Shown here: in pieces, positions 16,698-23,645 of the stretch
How the letters are laid out: each line of letters begins with the position of its first letter
Numbering within the stretch: the stretch's first letter is position 1
From: Streptomyces pseudovenezuelae
GTDB lineage: Bacteria; Actinomycetota; Actinomycetes; Streptomycetales; Streptomycetaceae
DNA length: 64,000 bases
Direction of reading: 5' to 3'
NCBI RefSeq assembly: GCF_029892565.1
Contig: NZ_JARXVH010000002.1
Location: 598,501 to 662,500 of the forward strand
The notes under the pieces: generated by a model
The model's input: the letters and a program-made list of their open reading frames with translations, nothing else
Database searches by the model: none
What the model was told of the DNA's origin: nothing
Position numbers and translations under genes: made by a program

Positions 16698-16717
16698 GAC
16701 GGGCCCGGTGCCTGCGA

Positions 16718-18313
16718 TCAGTTCGTTTCCACCCCGTGCAGCACCTCCAGTGCCGTCACCGCCACATGCAACTGGGTGCGTTCGGCGCCGGCTTCAAGGT
16801 CGGCGCCCAGGAGCCGTTCGATGGTGTGCAGGCGCTGGTAGAAGGCCTGCCTGGAGAGTCCCACGCGTTTGGCCGCGATCGACTTGTTGCCGGCGGCGTC
16901 GAGGTATTCGCGCAGGGCGGTGAGGAGGTCGCTGCCGTGCCGTGCGTCGTGCTGGACGAGGCGCCCGAGCCGTTGCTCGACGTACTTCTGGACCCGGACG
17001 TCGTCGCGCAGGGAGTAGAGGAGTTCGGGCAGGCCCACGTCGGAGGCGACGTGGAAGGGGCGGCTGCGGGAGGCGGGGCCGATCGCGTCGGCGACCTCCT
17101 CGGCCTCGCGGAACGACCGCGTGACCTGGCTGAGTTCGGTGACACCGGGGCCGACGGCGATGACGGCGTCCTCCCCGAACGTGGCCCGCAGATCGCGGGC
17201 GATGCGTTCCACGACGGGCTGCCACGCACTCGCGCGGGCCAACGCCATGAGCAGTCCGGTGCGTCGCCCGGAGAGGTCTCCCACGAGGGCTTTGACGCCG
17301 GAGGTGTGCAGTTCCTTGGCGAGGTGGTCGGCCACTGTCGTGTCCTCGACCTGTGCCTCCGCGTGGTCGACGACGACCGGGAGGAGACGGTGGCCGGTCG
17401 TGGGGAGGCCGAGCGCTTCGGCCCGCAGCCGGGCCTCGGTGCGGCTGCGATAGCGCCAGTGCAACAGATCGAGCAGGACGGAGCTGTGCGCACGCCGGTC
17501 CCATTCCGGGGAGCCGGTGAGCCGGGCCAGGGTGAGGGCGGTTGCGGCCTGCTCCAGGATCATCGTGTGCTCCGGACCGAAGGGCGGCCCGGCCGCGAGG
17601 GGCAGCATGATCAGCCGTCCCCAACGGCTGCTCCGTTCCTCGACGGGGGCCACGAGCCACCCCTCGGGCCCGCTGACCGCCGCTCGGCCGGGCGTCTCGG
17701 CGGTACGGGAACGACGCGACCAGGCGTCCAGGACCTGCCCGTCCGCGCGCCCGGCCACGGCCCAGACCACGGCGTGATGGATCAGGTTCTCCAGCACGAC
17801 CGGGCACCCCGTGAGGTCCGCCGCGGTCTGCACGAACTCCTCCGGTTCAGCGCCGCGCAGGGTGAGCGACGTGAACAGCTCATGCACGTGCTGGGCGCGC
17901 CGCAGCAGCTCGCCCTGCGCGTCCAGGATCAGGGCGTGCACGGTCTGGGTCACCTCGATGAACCGCACCCCGCGCGCCAACATGATCAGCGGTAGATCGC
18001 GTTCCCGACACGCGGCGACGAGGTCCGGGGGCGCCTGCTGATATCGGCGTCCCAGTTCCACGACCAGCCCCGCGACCCCGACGTCCGCCAACTGGTCGAC
18101 GTAACCTCGCAGTTGTGTCGGATCCGACGGGTGCGGCATGCCCGTGGTGAGGACCAGTTCCCCGCCTTCCAGGAACGAGGCGGGATCGAGGAGTTCGGTG
18201 ACGTGGACCCACCGGACCGTGCGCCCCAACTGGCCCTCGCCGGCCGCCACCCGAGGCAGACCCGCCGCGATGACGGGGAGTCGCAGTACGTCAGCGACCG
18301 TGAGGAACGGCAT
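16718..18313 (-). CDS. PucR-family transcriptional regulator
   Basis: A 531-residue regulator: N-terminal PucR/purine-catabolism domain at ~1-125 ('LTVADVLRLPVIAAGLPRV', 'GELVLTTG'), a central GGDEF-like/unknown region, and a C-terminal PucR helix-turn-helix ('ALREYLDAAGNKSIAAKRVGLSRQAFYQRL'). PucR proteins control catabolic operons (purines, GABA, amines). It is the last of four minus-strand genes (MFS, HAD, FAD oxidase, pucR) and separated from the FAD gene by 199 bases, with a dyad ~30 bases upstream of its start, so it may have its own autoregulated promoter. ATG 18313 begins the conserved domain; 18358 is an alternative start. Confidence 0.9.
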   Translation of the reverse strand: MPFLTVADVLRLPVIAAGLPRVAAGEGQLGRTVRWVHVTELLDPASFLEGGELVLTTGMPHPSDPTQLRGYVDQLADVGVAGLVVELGRRYQQAPPDLVAACRERDLPLIMLARGVRFIEVTQTVHALILDAQGELLRRAQHVHELFTSLTLRGAEPEEFVQTAADLTGCPVVLENLIHHAVVWAVAGRADGQVLDAWSRRSRTAETPGRAAVSGPEGWLVAPVEERSSRWGRLIMLPLAAGPPFGPEHTMILEQAATALTLARLTGSPEWDRRAHSSVLLDLLHWRYRSRTEARLRAEALGLPTTGHRLLPVVVDHAEAQVEDTTVADHLAKELHTSGVKALVGDLSGRRTGLLMALARASAWQPVVERIARDLRATFGEDAVIAVGPGVTELSQVTRSFREAEEVADAIGPASRSRPFHVASDVGLPELLYSLRDDVRVQKYVEQRLGRLVQHDARHGSDLLTALREYLDAAGNKSIAAKRVGLSRQAFYQRLHTIERLLGADLEAGAERTQLHVAVTALEVLHGVETN

Positions 18314-18343
18314 GGGCGCGGGTTCCTCCGGAGGCGTGGCAGT

Positions 18344-18358
18344 GTGGTTCCGGACCAC
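18344..18358. promoter_or_regulatory. dyad upstream of pucR
   Basis: GTGGTTCCGGACCAC (18344-18358) is symmetric at 12 of its 14 non-central positions. It lies 31 bases upstream of the pucR start, in the gap after the FAD oxidase gene; candidate autoregulatory operator. Confidence 0.4.
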
Positions 18359-18512
18359 TCTGGGGGGTGGGGCGAGGGCTGTGCAAGTTCCTCAGAGGGG
18401 TGTGCGCCTGTTCGCCGGGGGGCCTGTTGCGTTGGCGGGTGCGGGTTCGTTGTGGTTGATCGCGCCCGCGCGGCGGAGCCGCTTACTGACACAGTCCCGC
18501 ACCCCTGCAGGG

Positions 18513-19907
18513 TCAGGGCCGACGTGCGATGCGATCCGCGACCGTGGCTATCGGGGACGTTCGCGTGCGTCCGCCCGCCTCATGGCTGTCCGCCAGCCGA
18601 TAGGCAACGTAGAGGCCTCGCACGCCAAGCCAGCGCAGTGGCTCCGGCTCCCAGGTACCGGGCCGATGCCCGGTCCACGGCAGCCGGGTCAGCCGAGATT
18701 CACGCCCCAACACGAGATCCGTGAGCGTACGAGCGGCAAGGTTTGTCGAGGTCACCCCATGCCCCACATAACCCCCGGCCCAGCCAAGCCCGGTCGCACG
18801 GTCCAACCCGACCGTCGCCGACCAGTCACGCGGCACCGCAAGCACCCCACACCAGGCATGGTCGACGCGAGCCCCGCCGGTCTGCGGCAGCAGCTTGTAC
18901 AGTGTTTCCGCCAGCTCACCGATCGTCCGGTCGGCCACCCGCCCGTCGGAGTCGGTCCGCGAACCGAACCGATACGGCACCCCCCGCCCCCCGATCGCGA
19001 TCCGATCGTCCGGCGTGCGCTGGGCGTACAGATGGCCGTGCGCGGTGTCGCCGAGGGTCTCGCGCCCGGCCCAGCCGATCTCCTCCCAGACACCCCCGGC
19101 CAGCGGCTCGGTCACGATCATCGAGCTGTTCATCGGCAGCCAGGCCCGCCGCAGCCCCTTCAGCGACGCGGTGAACCCCTCCGTGGCCCGCAGGACGACC
19201 GGCGCGGACACAGTGCCGTGCGCGGTGACGGCCCGCCCCGGTTCGACGACGGTGACGGGGGACTTCTCGTACAGAGTCACACCGAGCCGTACGACCGTCT
19301 CGGCGAGCCCACGCACCAGGGCCGCCGGCTGCAGCCGGGCGCAGTGCGGCGTCCAGGCCGCCGCCGTCATCCCCTCGATGCGGATACGTTCCGCGGCCTC
19401 CTCCGGCGTCAGCATCACCGCGTCCGTGACGCCCCACTCGTGGTCGGCCTCGGTCTTGTGCCGCAGCCGGGTGGCCTGGGCCGGGGTCCGGGCCACGCGC
19501 AGGGTGCCGCCCTTGACGATGTCGGCGTCGATGCCCTCCCGTTCCGCGACCGTGATGATCTCGTCGACGGCCTCGTTCATCGCGCGCTGGTAGTCGAGCA
19601 CCGCGTCCCGGCCGTACTGCTTGGCCAGCCGGTAACGCGCCCCGGGCACCAGTCCCGACGCCCAGCCGCCGTTGCGCCCGGACGCGCCGAAACCGGCGAA
19701 CTCGGCCTCCAGGACGGTGATCCGCAGCGTCGGGTCCGCGAGTTTCAGGTAGTACGCGGTCCACAGACCGGTGAGGCCAGCTCCCACGATGCACACATCG
19801 GCATCGCGGTCGCCTGGCAACGCCGGGCGAGGGGTGGGGAGTTCGGTGAACCAGTGGGAGATCCGGCCGTTGACCGGGCCGGGCCGGCCGAGCGTGGTCG
19901 CGCTCAC
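18513..19907 (-). CDS. FAD-dependent amine/amino acid oxidoreductase (DAO family, PuuB-like)
   Basis: A 464-residue flavoprotein. An ADP-binding fold lies at ~33-65 ('VCIVGAGLTGLWTAYYL', closed by the acidic 'VLEAEFAGFGASGRNGG'), the latter motif typical of DadA/PuuB/gamma-glutamylputrescine oxidases; the FAD-closing motif near the C-terminus is 'GLGWAGGYVGHGV'. It should oxidise a C-N bond of an amine or amino acid to an imine, yielding an aldehyde or keto acid after hydrolysis. GTG 19907 with 'AAGGAA' upstream starts the gene 47 bases after the HAD gene; longer readings overlap that gene. It fits an amine-degrading operon with the opposing aminotransferase and semialdehyde dehydrogenase. 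Confidence 0.85.
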   Translation of the reverse strand: MSATTLGRPGPVNGRISHWFTELPTPRPALPGDRDADVCIVGAGLTGLWTAYYLKLADPTLRITVLEAEFAGFGASGRNGGWASGLVPGARYRLAKQYGRDAVLDYQRAMNEAVDEIITVAEREGIDADIVKGGTLRVARTPAQATRLRHKTEADHEWGVTDAVMLTPEEAAERIRIEGMTAAAWTPHCARLQPAALVRGLAETVVRLGVTLYEKSPVTVVEPGRAVTAHGTVSAPVVLRATEGFTASLKGLRRAWLPMNSSMIVTEPLAGGVWEEIGWAGRETLGDTAHGHLYAQRTPDDRIAIGGRGVPYRFGSRTDSDGRVADRTIGELAETLYKLLPQTGGARVDHAWCGVLAVPRDWSATVGLDRATGLGWAGGYVGHGVTSTNLAARTLTDLVLGRESRLTRLPWTGHRPGTWEPEPLRWLGVRGLYVAYRLADSHEAGGRTRTSPIATVADRIARRP

Positions 19908-19954
19908 GGGATTGTTCCTTTCGAAGCGGCGGGCGTGTGCGGGTGCCGTGAGGG

Positions 19955-20620
19955 TCAGACGCCGAGCAGGCCGGGCAGCTCGGACAGGTCCTTGATCTCC
20001 TCGTACGGCTGGAACGCGGTCGAGCCGGGGAAGCCGTACCGGTTCACCCAGATCCGCCGCATGCCCGGGTACCGCTTGGTCGGCATGATGTCGTACTCCC
20101 AGCCCTGGGCGGTGTGGATGATGTCCGCCGGGCCGCGCCCGGTCGCCTTCATCAGGTACTCGAAGGCCTGCGGCAGCGGCTTGTACGCCCCGGCCTGCTC
20201 GGCGGTCAGCACGTAGTCCCACTCGACGCCCAACTCGTCGACGGCGTACGAGATGAGGTCGTCCTCGCTGTTGGAGAGGATGGCGATGTCGTACTCGCTC
20301 TTCAACCGGCGCAGCGCGTCCGGGACTTCACGGAACGGCTTGAACTTCTTGATGGCCTCGATCAGCGCCTCGCCGTCCTCGTCCCGGTACTCCAGGCCGT
20401 GCAGCAGCATGACGTTGCGCAGAGTGCTGCGGACGATCTCGCGGTAGGGGCGGTACGCGTCGACGACGCCCTGGAAGCGCATCACGTACGCGTCGTGGTG
20501 GAACTGGTCGGCGTCGACGCCGAGTTCGGCGAGCCGGTCCTTGACGATCTCGTGCGTGGCGGTGCGGGTGTCGAAGTTGATGAGGGTGCGGTAGCAGTCG
20601 AAGCTGACGACCTTGCGCAT
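19955..20620 (-). CDS. haloacid dehalogenase, type II (HAD superfamily)
   Basis: A 221-residue HAD hydrolase. Motif I is 'FDCYRTLINFD' (nucleophile Asp8), motif II 'LSNSEDD', motif III Lys in 'AYKPLPQAF' and motif IV 'QGWEYDIMP'. It belongs to the type-II 2-haloacid dehalogenase group, but motif IV is the 'AQ..YHDI'-like variant rather than the SSNxWD of characterised L-2-haloacid dehalogenases, so real dehalogenation is unproven; a phosphatase or another role is possible. AAAGGAG lies 8-10 bases before the ATG. It sits between the MFS and FAD oxidase genes in one operon. Confidence 0.85.
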   Translation of the reverse strand: MRKVVSFDCYRTLINFDTRTATHEIVKDRLAELGVDADQFHHDAYVMRFQGVVDAYRPYREIVRSTLRNVMLLHGLEYRDEDGEALIEAIKKFKPFREVPDALRRLKSEYDIAILSNSEDDLISYAVDELGVEWDYVLTAEQAGAYKPLPQAFEYLMKATGRGPADIIHTAQGWEYDIMPTKRYPGMRRIWVNRYGFPGSTAFQPYEEIKDLSELPGLLGV

Positions 20621-20667
20621 GGGGTGAACTCCTTTATGGCGGAGGGGCGTTCAACGACTTGGCGACT

Positions 20668-22041
20668 TCAGGAGCGGCTGCCGGCCTCGGCCACGCCCAG
20701 GTCCTTGAGGCTCAGGTCCTTTGTCTCGGGGGCGAGGAAGTACGACACGACGAGCCCCGCCAGAGTGATCACGACCGCGATGCCGAGCGTGCCGCGCACG
20801 CCCAGGTCGTCGGCGGCGATGGGGAGCAGGAACGTGGAAGTGGCCGACCCGACCCGGCTCATCGCGGTCGCGATGCCGACTCCCGTGGCCCGCAGATCGG
20901 TCGGGAACAGCTCGCTCGGGTAGACGAACTGCAGCCCGCTGCCCGCCGCTTCGAAGAACTGAAACGCGGCGAACAGGGTCACCACCAGGAACGCCCAGTG
21001 CAACGGCAGCACCGCCAGCGCGAGCAGCGAGACGGTGATGCAGGCGAAGGTGCTGATCAGCAGCGGGCGGCGGCCGATCCGGTTGACGACCAGGAGGCCG
21101 AGGGCGATACCGGCTACGGCGAGGGTGGTGATGAGCGCACTGGCGCCGTACGTGCTCTCCACGCCGAAGGCCGACAGCATCTGCGGCTGGAAGGACCGGA
21201 CCGCGAACGCGGGCGCGACCTGACAGATCCAGAAGACGGAACAGAAGACGACCGGGACCGTGTAGCCGCGTTTGAAGATCTCGACGAGGTTGCCGAGACC
21301 GGATCCGCCGCGCTGTTCGCGACGGGGTTCGGTGAGGAGTTCGTCGGCGTCGATGCCGGGGCCGAGGTGTTTGCTTACGACGGCCCGCGCCTCGTCGATC
21401 CGGCCGCGCGAGGCGAGCCAGCGCGGGGACTCGGGAATGCCGGCCCGGAAGACGAGGAAGACGAGCGCCGGAACCGCGCCGGAGACCAGCATCCAGCGCC
21501 AGGCGTCGTCGCCGAGACCGGTCAGCGCCCAGCCCACCCAGTAGCTCATGCCGTATCCGATCCACCAGGCCAGCACGAGGCCGGACAGGGCCGGGCCGCG
21601 TAGTCGGCGGGGGACCAGCTCAGTGGTGAGGGCGGAGGCGATGGGGTAGTCGGCACCGATCGCGACGCCGATGAGCAGCCGCAGCACCACGAGCTGCCAG
21701 GCCTCGGTGACGAAGAACTGCAGCGCCGAGAAGACGACAAACGCGGCCAGGTTGAGGACGTACATCAGATGTCGGCCGACCCGGTCGGTGATCGGGCCGA
21801 AGACGACACCGCCGATGAACACGCCGATCAGGACGGACGCGGCGACCAGGCCGGTCCACAGGGTGTCGAGGGCGAGTGCCGGGGTGATGAGGCCGAGGGC
21901 GACGCCCATCACTCCGAGCAGATAGCCGTCGCAGAACGGGCCGCCCATGGCGACCGCCATGATCCGGCGGTGGAAGGAACTGACGGGCGCGTCGTCGAGC
22001 GACGAGCCACTTTTGGCGGTGGAGGACGAGGTCACGGACAT
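20668..22041 (-). CDS. MFS transporter, sugar-porter/metabolite-proton symporter type
   Basis: A 457-residue transporter with 12 hydrophobic segments. Family signatures are 'DRVGRH' after TM2, 'PESPRWL' in the central loop and 'PETKDLSL' at the C-terminus, as in sugar-porter-like carriers of organic acids, betaine or aromatic acids. AGGAG precedes ATG 22041 by 8 bases; the longer reading from 22179 has no support. It is first in the minus-strand operon, so it most likely imports the substrate of the catabolic locus. Confidence 0.85.
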   Translation of the reverse strand: MSVTSSSTAKSGSSLDDAPVSSFHRRIMAVAMGGPFCDGYLLGVMGVALGLITPALALDTLWTGLVAASVLIGVFIGGVVFGPITDRVGRHLMYVLNLAAFVVFSALQFFVTEAWQLVVLRLLIGVAIGADYPIASALTTELVPRRLRGPALSGLVLAWWIGYGMSYWVGWALTGLGDDAWRWMLVSGAVPALVFLVFRAGIPESPRWLASRGRIDEARAVVSKHLGPGIDADELLTEPRREQRGGSGLGNLVEIFKRGYTVPVVFCSVFWICQVAPAFAVRSFQPQMLSAFGVESTYGASALITTLAVAGIALGLLVVNRIGRRPLLISTFACITVSLLALAVLPLHWAFLVVTLFAAFQFFEAAGSGLQFVYPSELFPTDLRATGVGIATAMSRVGSATSTFLLPIAADDLGVRGTLGIAVVITLAGLVVSYFLAPETKDLSLKDLGVAEAGSRS

Positions 22042-22388
22042 GCTTGAGGCTCCTGGGGACGCGGGGCGGAGGAGATCGTGCGTCAAGCATTCGAATGCGT
22101 ACGCCGCTGTACGCCGGAGAGACCGACAGGTCACCGAGGGGGGAGCGAGGCGGTGAGGCGGTCCGGGGTTGGCCAACACCCTGGTTCAGCGCACAACCAC
22201 CGTCAATGAACACCGTGTCCGCTTCGCCACCGCTGGGTGGACAGTCTGTTCCGCGACCGGGTTCCGGTTGACAGACCGTCCACACCGGGCGCGCGGGGGG
22301 AACACGTTGGCCGTTGACCTTCCCGCCGCACCGCCCACAGAGTGACAGGTGTCCCCCGCACCTTCTCACGCCGTGGGAGAACCGCCGT
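22042..22388. promoter_or_regulatory. divergent promoter region with a large dyad
   Basis: The 347 bases between the divergent MFS and aminotransferase genes hold no gene. GTGGACAGTCTGT (22237-22249) and ACAGACCGTCCAC (22271-22283) form a 13-base inverted repeat with one mismatch and a 21-base spacer. Arm centres are 34 bases apart, close to three helical turns, as for a dimeric regulator binding both half-sites. PucR (16718-18313) is the obvious candidate. AT content is locally higher near 22080-22110. Confidence 0.5.
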
Positions 22389-23645
22389 ATGAGCCACCTG
22401 TCAGAGCACCTGCGCCAGGCCACACCGGTCGTCGCCGAACGCGGCGAGGGAGTCCACCTCTTCGGCACCGACGGCCGCCGCTATCTGGATTTCACCGCGG
22501 GCATCGGCGTCACCAGCACCGGCCACTGCCACCCCAAGGTGGTCGCCGCCGCGCAGGAGCAGGTGGCCACACTGATCCACGGCCAGTACACGACGGTCAT
22601 GCACCGGCCGTTGCAGCGTCTCGTCGAGCGACTCGGCCAGGTCCTGCCCGAGGGCCTCGACAGCCTCTTCTTCGCCAACTCCGGCAGCGAGGCCGTCGAA
22701 GCAGCGCTGCGGCTCGCCCGCCAGGCCACCGGCCGCCCCAATGTCGTCGTCTGCCAGGGCGGTTTCCACGGCCGTACGGTCGCCGCCGCGTCGATGACGA
22801 CATCCGGTACGAAGGTGCGCACCGGGTTCGGCCCGCTGATGGGCGGGGTCGTCATCACGCCGTTCCCGCACGCGTTCCACTACGGGTGGGACGAGGAGAC
22901 GGCGACCCGGTTCGCGCTGCGCGAGTTCGACCAACTTCTCCAGACCGTCTCCGACCCGGACGACACCGCCGCGATCTTCATCGAGCCGGTCCTCGGCGAA
23001 GGCGGCTACGTCCCCGCCAACTCCGCCTTCCTGCAAGGCCTTCGGGAACGCGCCGACCGCCACGGCATCCTGCTCGTCCTCGACGAGATCCAGACCGGCG
23101 TCGGCCGCACCGGCCGCTTCTGGGGTCACGACCACTTCGACGTCCGCCCCGACATCCTCATCACGGCCAAGGGCCTGGCCAGCGGCTTCCCGCTGTCCGG
23201 CATCGCCGCCTCCGAAGAGCTGATGCGGAAGGCACGGCCCGGCTCACAGGGTGGCACGTACGGCGGGAACGCGGTCGCCTGCGCGGCGGCCGTCGCCACG
23301 CTCGACGTCGTCGAGGAGGAGAACCTGGTCGACAACGCCGCCGCGATGGGCGCCCGACTGCGCGCGGGCCTCGACGAGGTCGCCGCGAAGAACCCCGCGA
23401 TCGGCGACGTACGCGGTCTCGGTCTGATGCTGGCGAGCGAGTTCGTGACGGAGACGGGCGAGCCCGACCCCGGGGCGGCAACTCGGGTGATGGGGGCGGC
23501 CGTTGAGGAGGGGCTGCTCCTGCTGCCCTGTGGCCCGTGGGGCAACGTCGTCCGCATGATCCCGCCGCTGATCGTCGACGCGGGCGCGATCGACGAGGGC
23601 CTGCGCGCCTGGTCGGCCGCGGTCGCGGCGGGCACGGCCGGATGA
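22389..23645 (+). CDS. class III aminotransferase (4-aminobutyrate transaminase-like)
   Basis: A 418-residue PLP enzyme of the GabT/ornithine aminotransferase group: 'NSGSEAVEAALRLAR' near residue 100, 'GGFHGRT', 'FIEPVLGEGGY', 'LDEIQTGVGRTG' with the PLP Asp, and the Schiff-base Lys in 'TAKGLASGFPL' near 264. It should move an omega-amino group to a 2-oxo acid, giving a semialdehyde. GGGAGA precedes ATG 22389. The stop overlaps the next gene as ATGA. With the dehydrogenase at 26503 it would make a GABA-type route (amine to semialdehyde to acid), though the true substrate may differ. Confidence 0.9.
   Translation: MSHLSEHLRQATPVVAERGEGVHLFGTDGRRYLDFTAGIGVTSTGHCHPKVVAAAQEQVATLIHGQYTTVMHRPLQRLVERLGQVLPEGLDSLFFANSGSEAVEAALRLARQATGRPNVVVCQGGFHGRTVAAASMTTSGTKVRTGFGPLMGGVVITPFPHAFHYGWDEETATRFALREFDQLLQTVSDPDDTAAIFIEPVLGEGGYVPANSAFLQGLRERADRHGILLVLDEIQTGVGRTGRFWGHDHFDVRPDILITAKGLASGFPLSGIAASEELMRKARPGSQGGTYGGNAVACAAAVATLDVVEEENLVDNAAAMGARLRAGLDEVAAKNPAIGDVRGLGLMLASEFVTETGEPDPGAATRVMGAAVEEGLLLLPCGPWGNVVRMIPPLIVDAGAIDEGLRAWSAAVAAGTAG

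Noticed and set aside
19955..20620. Confirmed L-2-haloacid dehalogenase
   Set aside because: The HAD motifs are clear, but the motif IV region differs from characterised enzymes, so only the family name is kept.
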